The translations under genes were made by a program, and so were the position numbers. A stretch of 64,000 bases of DNA. Source: CAZCTC01 sp964501335. GTDB taxonomy: Bacteria; Chloroflexota; Anaerolineae; B4-G1; SLSP01. This document shows positions 51,902-60,311 of the stretch, piece after piece (within the stretch, counting starts at the first letter, position 1; every line of letters begins with the position of its first letter). The DNA lies in NCBI GenBank assembly GCA_964501335.1, contig CAZCTC010000037.1:1-64000 (forward strand), read 5' to 3'. The notes under the pieces were generated by a model. It was not told where the DNA came from. It saw only the letters and a program-made list of their open reading frames with translations, and did no database searches.

Positions 51902-52501
51902 TTATGAGATCCAGATCATCTGTTGATCGATAATCACCCATTTCCCATCCCGCTTTTCCAACACGATCATATACCCGGCACCGGCCAGCCAATGGCTTTG
52001 ATTTCCCATATAAACGACCGCACTCGTATAAGCAAAATTAAATCCCACCGCAGAGAGCGTCATCAGCCCCTGGGAATCCGGATATTTCTTATAAAAAAGT
52101 TCCCAGCCGTCCTCGCTCTCCTGACTGAAAATCGCATTCACCTCTTCGTTAGAAATCAAAACGACTGGAACACCCACATTAAAGAGCCCGGCATTGAGGG
52201 TATGAGATTCTTTATTCTGGTCCCGATAATCATCCCAGGCCGCAGGATCAGCAGCTTCAGGAGCAGACTGACCGTCCAAACCGCCATGCCCGGTCGAAGT
52301 TTCTCCCGTAATCACAATCCGGGCCAGATTTCCGCCAGCCATCTCCTGCATCACAGCATCATAAACGGCATAGGATTCTACGATAGAATTATCAACTGGA
52401 GTAACAGGAGTCTGCGTGGCAGGAATCGAATTAATCCCCCCCCCCTGACACCCCACCAAAATTACCGCCAACACCAACAACCACCATTTCGACTTATTCA
52501 T
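51902..52501 (-). CDS. Secreted lipoprotein of unknown function
   Basis: A 199-aa lipoprotein: a hydrophobic signal ends in LVGC (Cys18), followed by a Gly/Thr/Pro linker. The mature domain has YAVYDAVMQEMAGGN near the start and ends WVIIDQQMIWIS, a pattern seen in small beta-cone proteins of the NTF2/SnoaL size, but I cannot place it firmly. GGGAGGAAATCC precedes the ATG at 52501. Bounded by terminator and repeats, so monocistronic. Confidence 0.75.
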   Translation of the reverse strand: MNKSKWWLLVLAVILVGCQGGGINSIPATQTPVTPVDNSIVESYAVYDAVMQEMAGGNLARIVITGETSTGHGGLDGQSAPEAADPAAWDDYRDQNKESHTLNAGLFNVGVPVVLISNEEVNAIFSQESEDGWELFYKKYPDSQGLMTLSAVGFNFAYTSAVVYMGNQSHWLAGAGYMIVLEKRDGKWVIIDQQMIWIS

Positions 52502-52564
52502 TGGATTTCCTCCCATTCTGGAATATTGCTGAACGCAATTTCTTCCAGTAATGTTCCCGGAGGA

Positions 52565-52985
52565 TATCCTGTCCTGAAAATAGGCCGCGCTGGCCCTCAT
52601 ATCCCCCCTACCCCCCCTTTTCTCCCAAAGACGCAGATGGGAGAAAAGGGGGAATTTGTTTTTTGGGGGAATTTGCACGCCTCAGAAGGCGTGCAAATTC
52701 CCCCCTCCCCTTTTTTGCCACCCTCGCATTAGAAGGCGCCTTCTTGTCGAGCATTCTCAGCCCCAAAGGGGCGACCTCAAGGTAGCCTGGGGTGAAGCCC
52801 CAGGAAACCGCGCCGGCCACCCCATTTTCATCCTTCGGGGTGCCGCCCCGGCCTTGTAACGTCCCGCAAATGATCTTTTCCCGGTCAGATACGACGCGCG
52901 GTGCGAAGCAGGGAAAGAGAGTTTTTTGTTGATGTTTTGGTGCGCATCAGAATGCGCACCAAAACATAGGCTTTTTTCGCCACAT
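52565..52985 (+). repeat. Repeat block: two hairpin elements and a 140-bp shared unit
   Basis: The gap 52502-53101 has no gene. It holds a perfect 14-bp hairpin (CCCCCTTTTCTCCC, 52613-52652) and a variant element hairpin with GGGGGAATTTGCACGCCT arms (52665-52682, 52687-52704, loop CAGA). A unit at about 52708-52850 recurs nearly unchanged at 59863-60000. A full element follows with CCTTGTAACGTCCCGCAAA, GACGCGCGGTGCGAAG and a perfect hairpin at 52932-52967 (loop CAGA). Confidence 0.7.
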
Positions 52986-53101
52986 TGCATTGACAGGCGC
53001 CTTCTTAAGCCTTGAAAGAGAGCAATTTAAAGAAAATCTCCTCTCTTCTTCTCTGTGATCTCTGTAACTTTGTGGTGGAATCTCTTCTTCGCCCTTGCGG
53101 C

Positions 53102-54034
53102 CTATTGTATGCCCCTTGCAAACTCCACCACGCTCTGCCTTACCTGCGGCCAGGCAGGACGGTTGACGTACAACAAATCATGGGCCGCCGTCACCTCCAG
53201 ATAACGTTCTACCTGCGGCAAGCGCGCCGCCAGCCGCCGCGTCGTCACCGGCAAAACCACCACATCCAGATTGCCCTGCACAATCAGCGTCGGCGTCCGA
53301 ACCAGCGGAGCGGCCCGCACCGCCGTCTGCCCCGCCCGCTGGATCTGTACCAGCGTCCGCAACGGAAAACGCATCTCCCGCAAGGCCGCCCGCAATTCCG
53401 GCCTATCCCATTCCACTCCCGGCAAAAAGTTTTCCACATCTTTCCTCACCTGTGGAAAATCCAGCCACTCCCAGTAACGCAAAAGCTGCGGCGCCGGCGG
53501 GAACAGCCACTGCCCCGCATACAGCGCCTGCCGTAAAGGAAGGATCAATCCGGAAAAAGGCGCCAGCAACACCAACCCGTCGGGAGGACAGGCCGCCGCC
53601 GCCCGCACCGACAACGCGCCGCCCATCGAAAGCCCCACCAACAGCACCCGCTCATAATCACGTTTCAACCGTTCCAACGCCCCGGTAACCGTCTGTTGCC
53701 AGTCTTCCCAACGACGCTCGCCCAATTCCAAAATCTCCGGTCCGAAACCCGGCAACAAGGGCGCCTCGACCGTCCACCCCTGCGTATGCAATTCATCAGC
53801 CAACCAGCGCATCTCAATGGGCGAACCTGGAAAACCGTGCACCAACAGCGCCGCATTCCGCCCGCCTTCGCGCCGCAAACCGGCATGCTCGGGATGTTGA
53901 TAGATCTCCAGGGGAAATTCCATCCGCGCCCGGGAAACCCGGGCGCGGTGTTGTTCACGATAACTATAGAAGAGCCCCCTCAGAATGCCTCCCCAGGGGC
54001 CGCTTTCAGGAAAAATCGACCGCCAATCGTTCAT
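53102..54034 (-). CDS. Alpha/beta hydrolase (carboxylesterase/lipase-like)
   Basis: A 310-aa hydrolase. ALLVHGFPGSP holds the oxyanion hole, the nucleophile elbow is VGLSMGGAL (Ser), the acid is in LIVQGNLDVVV (Asp), and the catalytic His in TAAHDLLYV. Similar to Est30/monoacylglycerol-lipase-type esterases acting on short acyl esters. Its ATG overlaps the aldo/keto reductase stop by four bases. Likely detoxification or lipid/ester turnover; substrate unknown. Confidence 0.87.
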   Translation of the reverse strand: MNDWRSIFPESGPWGGILRGLFYSYREQHRARVSRARMEFPLEIYQHPEHAGLRREGGRNAALLVHGFPGSPIEMRWLADELHTQGWTVEAPLLPGFGPEILELGERRWEDWQQTVTGALERLKRDYERVLLVGLSMGGALSVRAAAACPPDGLVLLAPFSGLILPLRQALYAGQWLFPPAPQLLRYWEWLDFPQVRKDVENFLPGVEWDRPELRAALREMRFPLRTLVQIQRAGQTAVRAAPLVRTPTLIVQGNLDVVVLPVTTRRLAARLPQVERYLEVTAAHDLLYVNRPAWPQVRQSVVEFARGIQ

Positions 54035-55002
54035 CAATTTGAAATCCGACTGCTGAGATCGTCCAAACGCTCGATTTCCGCCTCGGTCAACCGCCATCCC
54101 AGGGCCCCGGCATTCTGTAACACCTGCCGCGCATTCTTGGCCCCCGGGATCGGCACACCGCCCTTACAAATGATCCAGTTAAGCGCCACCTGAGCCGTCG
54201 TCTTGCCTTCGTGGGCTTCTCCCATCGCCTTCATCTCATTCAACAAAGGCTGTAACTCATCCAGTTGCCGATTATAACGCATCCCCCGCATCCCCGACAA
54301 TGGATTTTCGGGCGTATACTTCCCGGTCAGCACTCCCATCGCCAGCGGGCTATAGGCAATCAAAGTCACGCCCATCTCCTTACAGGCGGCCATCACCCCG
54401 TTCTTCTCCGGCGCTCGCTGCAACAGGCTGTATTCCACCTGATTGGAAGCCAGGGTGATGCCGTATTTCGCCAGCGATTCCTGCGCCAGCTGCATCTGCG
54501 CCGCGCTGTAATTCGATACCCCCACGGCCCGCACCATGCCGCGCCGGGCCGCTTCCCCCAACATCTCCATCAAATCTGGAATTCGCATCAACGGCGTGGG
54601 CCAGTGAATTTGATAAAGATCGGCCTGCGGCAATCCCAACCGGAGCAGGCTCACCGTCAACGCCCGCAGCAACGCCTTTTTCTCCATCCGCCAGGGATAA
54701 GGGAAAAATTTGGTCGCCACCACTACCGAAGCCGCGTTGGTCTCCCGGATAAACTGCCCCAGAAATTTCTCGGACCGCCCATTGCCGTAGACCTCGGCCG
54801 TATCAAAGAGATTGATCCCTGCGCCCAACGCCACATCAAAGGCCTCGCGCAAATCCCGATCGGAATATTCCCCCCGACCGTATCCCCAGACCCCGACATG
54901 ATCGCCCCAGGCCCAGGTGCCGACTCCCATCGGGCTGATCTGAATGTCGGTCTTTCCCAGATTCACACGCTGTACTCTATCGGTCGTTTCCAATGGATTC
55001 AT
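54034..55002 (-). CDS. Aldo/keto reductase
   Basis: A 322-aa NADPH-dependent reductase of the aldo/keto superfamily. The catalytic tetrad is visible as Asp and Tyr in FDTAEVYGNGRSEKFLG, Lys in VVATKFFPY and His in LYQIHWP. A C-terminal NADPH-binding stretch IPGAKNARQV is present. Its start overlaps the lactate dehydrogenase stop by four bases. Co-translated with the hydrolase and LDH; substrate not inferable, perhaps a sugar-derived or methylglyoxal-type carbonyl. Confidence 0.9.
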   Translation of the reverse strand: MNPLETTDRVQRVNLGKTDIQISPMGVGTWAWGDHVGVWGYGRGEYSDRDLREAFDVALGAGINLFDTAEVYGNGRSEKFLGQFIRETNAASVVVATKFFPYPWRMEKKALLRALTVSLLRLGLPQADLYQIHWPTPLMRIPDLMEMLGEAARRGMVRAVGVSNYSAAQMQLAQESLAKYGITLASNQVEYSLLQRAPEKNGVMAACKEMGVTLIAYSPLAMGVLTGKYTPENPLSGMRGMRYNRQLDELQPLLNEMKAMGEAHEGKTTAQVALNWIICKGGVPIPGAKNARQVLQNAGALGWRLTEAEIERLDDLSSRISN

Positions 55003-55946
55003 TCACCTGCCTCCAATTCATCAATGGCTTTGCGAATGACCGTCGCACTCGACCGCAAAGCTTCGGTCTCTGCGGCGTTCAAGTCCAGAGGTAAAGTATC
55101 CAGAACGCCTTGCGCACCTACCAGATAAGGCAACGAAAGCGTCACGTTTTTCACACCCAACACCTCCTCATGCGGCGCACAGACCGTTAAAATGGCCCGG
55201 TGATCGTGCAGTACCACATCCAGAATCCGCGAAATTGCGGCCCCGATGCCGTAATACGTCGCACCCTTTCCCTCGATGATCTGATACGCAGCCCGGCAAA
55301 TCTCGGTTTCCATCTCCCGGCGTTTTTCTTCTCCCCAGACAATATCGCAATTGTTGACAAAGGTCTCCAGCGGGATACCTCCCACCGCCGCCAGCGACCA
55401 TGTCAACAGTTCCGAATCGCCATGTTCCCCCACCACATAACCATGGATATGCTGCGCATCCACCCCCAGATACCGCCCCAGCAAAGAACGGAAGCGGGCC
55501 GTATCCAGCGTCGTCCCCGATCCAAAAATCCGCTGGGCCGGAAAGCCTTGTTTATTGGCATAGGCCACCGCCACATGCGTCATGATATCCACCGGATTGC
55601 TCACCATCACAATCGTGGCCTCCGGGGCATATTTGAAAATCCCCTCCATCGCCGACCGGACAATCCCGGCATTGCGCCCCATCAACTGCAACCGGCTTTC
55701 CCCCGGCTTCTGAGCCGTCCCGGCCGTGACCACAATAGCCCGACAACCGGCCAGATCTTCGTACCCTCCCGCCCGTACCTCTAACGGATGGACAAAAGGC
55801 ACGGCATGCAACAGATCATCGGCCTCAGCCTGGGCCCGTCGGACATTCACATCGACCAATACAATTTCGCTGCCCAACCCCCGCATGATCAAAGCATAGG
55901 CAGCCGTCGCCCCCACCAACCCCGTTCCTACAATACCCACTTTCAT
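54999..55946 (-). CDS. L-lactate dehydrogenase
   Basis: A 315-aa NAD-dependent lactate/malate dehydrogenase, cytoplasmic. The Rossmann motif is VGIVGTGLVGATAAY, the NAD-specific Asp is in EIVLVDV, the catalytic loop is AQKPGESRLQLMGRN, and the active His is in VVGEHGDSEL. The Gln in the AQKPGESR loop favours lactate over malate. The ATG at 55946 is used; upstream in-frame codons only translate the hairpin. It would reoxidise NADH by reducing pyruvate in fermentation. Part of an operon with the reductase and hydrolase downstream. Confidence 0.93.
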   Translation of the reverse strand: MKVGIVGTGLVGATAAYALIMRGLGSEIVLVDVNVRRAQAEADDLLHAVPFVHPLEVRAGGYEDLAGCRAIVVTAGTAQKPGESRLQLMGRNAGIVRSAMEGIFKYAPEATIVMVSNPVDIMTHVAVAYANKQGFPAQRIFGSGTTLDTARFRSLLGRYLGVDAQHIHGYVVGEHGDSELLTWSLAAVGGIPLETFVNNCDIVWGEEKRREMETEICRAAYQIIEGKGATYYGIGAAISRILDVVLHDHRAILTVCAPHEEVLGVKNVTLSLPYLVGAQGVLDTLPLDLNAAETEALRSSATVIRKAIDELEAGE

Positions 55947-55969
55947 CGCCAACCTCCTGCAAACAGAAA

Positions 55970-56008
55970 CATATTTTCGCGCGCCCCTACGGGGCGCGCG
56001 AAAATATG
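55970..56008. repeat. Stable CGCGCG-class hairpin upstream of lactate dehydrogenase
   Basis: A perfect 18-bp inverted repeat (CATATTTTCGCGCGCCCC) with a 3-base loop, 24 bases upstream of the lactate dehydrogenase start and 7 bases after the SDR stop on the minus strand. Confidence 0.7.
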
Positions 56009-56014
56009 AACAAA

Positions 56015-56881
56015 TTACAACGGCCTCTCCCATGCCGATGGGATCGGAATGATCTTCACATCGGCCGGAGGCGTCGGCCGCCCCATCAAACGACGCAGCC
56101 CCTCCCGGGCAAACCGCATCACAAAACTGAAAGTCGATCCCCGTACCAGCAACCCATTGCGGCCGTCCGTTGCCGGACCCGCCATCCAGAGCGCCTTGCG
56201 GGCCGACACTTCCGGCGCAACTCCCAAAATCCGCACAATCGATCCGAACGAAGCCAGTTTGGCTTCATGCCCTGCGATCACCTCAGCCCGCAGCAACAAT
56301 TCCGTTTCCATCATCCCGGGATTGAATCCCATGATCTCCACCCCGGAACCTTTATGCTCCCCCGCCAGCGCCTGAGTAAAACTGTAGACCCAGGCCTTGC
56401 TGGATGCATAGGGGATCTGATAAGGAGTCGGGTTTTTATCGCCCCGCCCCAAAATATTGATCAACTTGCCCTTATGCTTGGGTAGAAAATGGCGCAAAGC
56501 CACCATGGCGCCATGATAGGTCCCCAAAATGTTGGTCTGAATTATCGCCTGAAAAGTCGTAGGATCGATCTCCACCGCCGGCCCATAAGGCCCTGCCTGG
56601 GCCGCATTGTTCACCCAGATATCGAACCCACCGAATGCCTTCTCCGCCAATGCCCCCAAAGCCGCCACCGATTCCAGATTTCCGACATCGCAGGCCTGAC
56701 CTTCCGCCCGGCCGCCGGCTGCACGTAAACTCTCCACCGCTTTGGCCACGGACTCAGCGGACCGGGAACCGAGCACTACGGCGGCCCCTTCACGGACATA
56801 AGCCCGGGCAATCTCCAACCCCAAGCCCCGACTTCCGCCGGTAATCACTGCGGTTTTGCCCTCTAAAAAGCCCATCGTCAT
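56015..56881 (-). CDS. Short-chain dehydrogenase/reductase
   Basis: A 288-aa SDR. TAVITGGSRGLGLEIARAY is the nucleotide motif (TGxxxGxG), NNAAQAG the structural NNAG-like motif, and YASSK the catalytic YxxxK; the catalytic Ser precedes it in the ILGRGDKN region less clearly. The ATG at 56881 has AGAGG upstream. It lies five bases after the membrane-protein gene and precedes LDH. Substrate unknown. Confidence 0.88.
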   Translation of the reverse strand: MTMGFLEGKTAVITGGSRGLGLEIARAYVREGAAVVLGSRSAESVAKAVESLRAAGGRAEGQACDVGNLESVAALGALAEKAFGGFDIWVNNAAQAGPYGPAVEIDPTTFQAIIQTNILGTYHGAMVALRHFLPKHKGKLINILGRGDKNPTPYQIPYASSKAWVYSFTQALAGEHKGSGVEIMGFNPGMMETELLLRAEVIAGHEAKLASFGSIVRILGVAPEVSARKALWMAGPATDGRNGLLVRGSTFSFVMRFAREGLRRLMGRPTPPADVKIIPIPSAWERPL

Positions 56882-56886
56882 GCCTC

Positions 56887-57915
56887 TTATGCGTTAGATT
56901 TCATTGCACCCAACCGCCGTGCAATCCACAATCCCAGCCAGACCAGTCCGGCCAGCACAAAAACCAGCAGATATTCAATCAAAGGGATCCGAATCACTTC
57001 ATTGATCCGCCCCCAGCCCAATTGGCTGTAAGTCAGCAAAACCGCCCCCACAAAGATGCCCAGAATCGCCCAACGCATCCACGACTTGAGCGGTACCCCG
57101 TACATCTGCGTGATCACGAAAATTCCGGCAAAGCCGAACGCAAACATCGGCCAGATCCCGCTCCCCTGAATAACCGCCACCATCGTTCCATGAAACAACA
57201 CGGTTACTTCCTGCACCAGCGTCCACCATCGATTGGTGTGAATGCGGGTAAAAAACAGGCTGCCCTGCAACAGCAACAGGAACATGTAGAAAAAGCCCAC
57301 CAGATGGCCGGGGGTATTTTCCATCGGATGGTACCAGAAAGTATAGATGGCCCCCCATGAAAAAACATAACCGTGATAACGCCGTACAAATCCGATGATC
57401 TCCTGCGAAATCGGAGCCGGTTTGCCGAAAAAGAGCCCGCGGCGCCGGTTTTCCATCAGCAGAATCGCCACCAGCATCAGTACCACCGATCCCTGCGAAC
57501 TCCAGATCGAAACATCCTGCGCCAGCCCGTCGTACCAGACCTGGGTCTGCAACAGATGCAGAAACAGAAACAGCGCATTGACGCCCAAGGCGATCTTGTT
57601 CACCGGATGCAGATCGGCCGTATACTTGCGGACCTTCGTTTGGGCATAGTAGATCAGCCCCCAGATGGAAACCTGATGCAGAACATAGAGGATCCAGGCC
57701 GTAGCATGGCTCCAGAAGGTCGGTTCCGCCAGCTTCCAGTAATACCACGAAGCGCCCTGATCCGGCAACTTTGGAAAAACTGTCAACCGCGCGCCGGTCC
57801 AGGCAATCAAAGCTGAAAAAGCTAAACTGAAGAGGATTCCGCCCCAAAGCGCCCGCGAGGATTGCCCTTTGCTGCGCTCCACCGACGAGGTTACAGAGGA
57901 TACTTCATTGGCCAT
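56887..57915 (-). CDS. Polytopic membrane protein of unknown function
   Basis: A 342-aa protein with about eight hydrophobic helices. Recognisable segments include GGILFSLAFSALIAW, ATAWILYVLHQVSIWGLIYYA, FLFLHLLQTQVWYDGLAQDV and VEVTVLFHGTMVAVIQG-like stretches, with several conserved-looking His and Trp residues (HQVSIW, FLHLLQTQVWY, FHGTMVAV). It resembles Chloroflexota proteins without assigned function. AAGGAGCAC precedes the ATG at 57915. First gene of the SDR/LDH/AKR/hydrolase operon, hinting at a membrane redox or transport role. Confidence 0.75.
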   Translation of the reverse strand: MANEVSSVTSSVERSKGQSSRALWGGILFSLAFSALIAWTGARLTVFPKLPDQGASWYYWKLAEPTFWSHATAWILYVLHQVSIWGLIYYAQTKVRKYTADLHPVNKIALGVNALFLFLHLLQTQVWYDGLAQDVSIWSSQGSVVLMLVAILLMENRRRGLFFGKPAPISQEIIGFVRRYHGYVFSWGAIYTFWYHPMENTPGHLVGFFYMFLLLLQGSLFFTRIHTNRWWTLVQEVTVLFHGTMVAVIQGSGIWPMFAFGFAGIFVITQMYGVPLKSWMRWAILGIFVGAVLLTYSQLGWGRINEVIRIPLIEYLLVFVLAGLVWLGLWIARRLGAMKSNA

Positions 57916-58018
57916 GGTGTGTGCTCCTTGAACGTTATAGAAAATTCCCAACCTTTATCATGAATAAAATAAAGGCTTATCTTATTTTAAGCAATTCTGT
58001 GCCTTTGTCTATTGATAA

Positions 58019-58054
58019 ATTTTTTCGCGCGCTCAGAAAGCGCGCGAAAAAAAT
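58019..58054. repeat. Stable CGCGCG-class hairpin with CAGA loop
   Basis: A 14-15 bp stem (ATTTTTTCGCGCGCT) with loop CAGAA, between the DUF5107 gene and the membrane-protein operon. It combines the CGCGCG stem of one hairpin class with the CAGA loop of the other, suggesting the two classes are related. Confidence 0.65.
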
Positions 58055-58071
58055 AAACAAAATTCCCCCAC

Positions 58072-59655
58072 TCAAGGTTTGATCTCTACCGGCGCCAGTC
58101 CGCGGCGTTGAACTTCCAAAGTCCAGTTACCGCCCACCCCCGGCACCACCACCTGAAAAGGCCCCGTCACATCCCATTCTCCCGCCACTCCCTCGCCCTG
58201 ACGCAAAACCAGATGCGCCTGCACCGCCCCGGGAGCATCGACCGCCAGCCGCAAGCCGCCGTCTTCCTCTCGCACCCCCACAGCCAGCTGCCCATCCGCC
58301 CACCGCAATCGCCCCAAATCTCGCACCGGATACCAATGCTCTTCCCAGCTCACTTCGCCGCCCGCCGACAGAGAAGCATAATCCCCAAAAGTCTGGGTAT
58401 AACCGCCCCACATTTCCACATAGCGGCTCGCCCCGTCGGTATAAAGATCCGCCGAAAGGTCTCCCAATCCGAAGAATTTCACGCCCCGCGCCTGCCTCGC
58501 CGGATAGACCCGCACCACGCCCTGTTCTACCGACGCATCGTAAATCCCGACCGCCCCCCGCGCTTCCGCAGCAAAAAATCCCAGATAGCGCTGCCAGTTG
58601 CCGTATTGACTGAAATCCCGCTCCCCGATCACTGGCCACGACACTCGCGTCCCCGGCCCCGGCAATGACTCATCCCCGGTCGAATGGAGGATCACCTCCG
58701 CAGTCGGCATCCAAAAATGCAGTGCCGACGTCGGTCCATGGCCCGACAGATCGAGCATCATATTGCTCCAAAATTGGAAGGACTGCGCCTTCCCCGTCCC
58801 ATTGACAATCCTCGGCTGCACGGTCAAATCGCAACGCCCCGCCGCCAGCCACATCGTCACCTCAACCGTCACCCCCGTCTGCGACTCCGTATCCCAGACC
58901 CGGATGCCGCGCCGCCCCTCACCCGCCACCCATTCGCTCTGCCAGGGCCGGGCCTCATTCAAGCCATGTTCTTCTACAGGAAAGGCCCACTCCACCCCGC
59001 CCGTCGCCAGCCACCAGCCACGATACCCCCAGTGCGTCGGCTTCCACACCGGATTGGCATAGGTCAACCGGCGCCCGCTCCGCAAATCTTCCCACGAATA
59101 AATCCGTCCCCCCAGCGACGGCATAACGGAAACCCGCACACACTCGTTTTCCAGCACCCACACCTTGACCGCCCGGGGCGCCGGCCCTCCCACCGCCTCG
59201 AAATTGAGCCGGGAATAAGGATAAATCGCATCGTCGGCTCCCGTCGGCACCAGCGCATTCTCCCAATCGTAAGCCTGAACAGTCACCTGAGATTCGTAAG
59301 ATTTCACACTCTCCAGAGAAGCCGGTGTCGGAGTGGAAATAAACTCAGGAGTCGCCGTCGCATTCAAATCCACAGTCGGCGTCGAAGCCGGAATCGCAGG
59401 CGCCGGAGTCTCCGTCGCCGTAGCCGACGGTAACAGCGTAGCCATCGCCGTCGGCGTGACTTCCGGCGCCCGGGCCGGCGGCATCCCGACCCGTACCGCC
59501 GTCGGCGTAACCGGAACCGCCGGCGGAATCAGGCCGGCCGGCAGCGCCAGCTTCACCCCCAGGAAAAAACTCAGCCCAAACACCACAAAAACCGCCATCA
59601 AAATGCCCCCGCCGCCGAACAAAATCGCCCCCCAGATCCACGCCTTCTTCTCCAT
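58072..59655 (-). CDS. Membrane-anchored DUF5107-type protein
   Basis: A 527-aa protein. An N-terminal TM helix (ILFGGGGILMAVFVVFGLSFF) and a Thr/Pro/Ala linker of about 90 residues precede a domain of about 390 residues. It has NECVRVSVMPSLGGRIYSWEDL, YRGWWLATGGVEWAFPVEEHGL and NGTGKAQSFQFWSNMMLDLSG-like stretches. The galactose-mutarotase-like DUF5107 fold is suggested by GGRIYSW and GGVEWAFP. It likely binds or acts on sugars outside the cell. Followed by a repeat-filled gap; monocistronic. Confidence 0.8.
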   Translation of the reverse strand: MEKKAWIWGAILFGGGGILMAVFVVFGLSFFLGVKLALPAGLIPPAVPVTPTAVRVGMPPARAPEVTPTAMATLLPSATATETPAPAIPASTPTVDLNATATPEFISTPTPASLESVKSYESQVTVQAYDWENALVPTGADDAIYPYSRLNFEAVGGPAPRAVKVWVLENECVRVSVMPSLGGRIYSWEDLRSGRRLTYANPVWKPTHWGYRGWWLATGGVEWAFPVEEHGLNEARPWQSEWVAGEGRRGIRVWDTESQTGVTVEVTMWLAAGRCDLTVQPRIVNGTGKAQSFQFWSNMMLDLSGHGPTSALHFWMPTAEVILHSTGDESLPGPGTRVSWPVIGERDFSQYGNWQRYLGFFAAEARGAVGIYDASVEQGVVRVYPARQARGVKFFGLGDLSADLYTDGASRYVEMWGGYTQTFGDYASLSAGGEVSWEEHWYPVRDLGRLRWADGQLAVGVREEDGGLRLAVDAPGAVQAHLVLRQGEGVAGEWDVTGPFQVVVPGVGGNWTLEVQRRGLAPVEIKP

Positions 59656-59705
59656 CCCATTTCACCTCTTCCGTGTTTTCCGTTACCAGCCGATTATACT
59701 TTAAC

Positions 59706-60005
59706 CTGTCCTGAAAATAGGCCTTTATGGCATGGCCCCCGGCCTTGTAACGTCCCGCAAATAGTCCTTGCCCGGTAAGATACGCCGCGCGGGATGGCGA
59801 GAGAAAGTTTTTTTGTTTATGTTTTCGCGGGCTTCAGAAAGCCCGCGAAAACATAGGCTTTTTTTGCCACCCTCGCATTAGAAGGCGCCTTCTTGTCGAG
59901 CATTCTCAGCCCCAAGGGGGCGACCTTAAGGTAGCCTGGGTAAAGCCCCAGGAAACCGCGCCGGACAATCCATTTTCATCCTTCGGGATGCCGCCCCCTG
60001 CATGA
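59706..60005 (+). repeat. Dispersed hairpin element and 140-bp shared unit
   Basis: TGTCCTGAAAATAGG, CCTTGTAACGTCCCGCAAA, and a perfect hairpin with arms 59819-59834 and 59839-59854 (stem core CGCGGGCTT, loop CAGA). The unit at 59863-60000 is almost the same as 52708-52850, with only a few substitutions and small indels. Confidence 0.7.
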
Positions 60006-60008
60006 CCT

Positions 60009-60235
60009 TCTGTCCTGAAAATAGACCTTTATGACATGGCCCCGGCCTTGTAACGTCCCGCAAATGGCCCTTTCCCCGTAAAACACAACGCGCTGGATCG
60101 GAAGAGAGAGTTTTTTGTTGATGTTTTTGTGCGCATCAGAATGCGCACCCAAACATAGCCCTTTTCCAGAGCCGCCCCGGCGGCGCAGGCTGTCTACTGT
60201 CTACTTGCTGCTGTCTACTTCCCCTGCATTTTCCC
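60009..60235 (+). repeat. Dispersed hairpin element just before the LacI promoter
   Basis: A second full copy in the same gap: TGTCCTGAAAATAGA, CTTGTAACGTCCCGCAAA, CGCGCTGGAT, hairpin arms 60121-60136 and 60141-60156 (loop CAGA, one outer mismatch), CCCTTTTCCAGAGCCGCCCC and CTGTCTACTGTCTAC repeats. Its 5' half is about 95% like the 10.4 kb copy by eye. Confidence 0.7.
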
Positions 60236-60237
60236 TA

Positions 60238-60293
60238 TTGACAAAAAATCGAAAATCCCCTACAATGTGAACGGTAACGTGACCGGTCACATT
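60238..60293 (+). promoter_or_regulatory. Sigma-70 promoter with LacI-type operator
   Basis: A consensus promoter TTGACA (60238-60243), 17-base spacer, TACAAT (60261-60266), followed by a 12-bp perfect palindrome GTGACCGGTCAC (60279-60290) within AACGTGACCGGTCACATT. The palindrome sits at the transcription start, where a bound LacI-family repressor would block polymerase. Autoregulation of the gene at 60312 is likely. Confidence 0.85.
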
Positions 60294-60311
60294 CTCGAAA
60301 GGCGAAAAATC

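Noticed and set aside
55970..56008. CGCGCG hairpins as ordinary Rho-independent terminators
   Set aside because: The T-run precedes and the A-run follows the stem on both strands, and many lie between genes of one operon just before a start codon.
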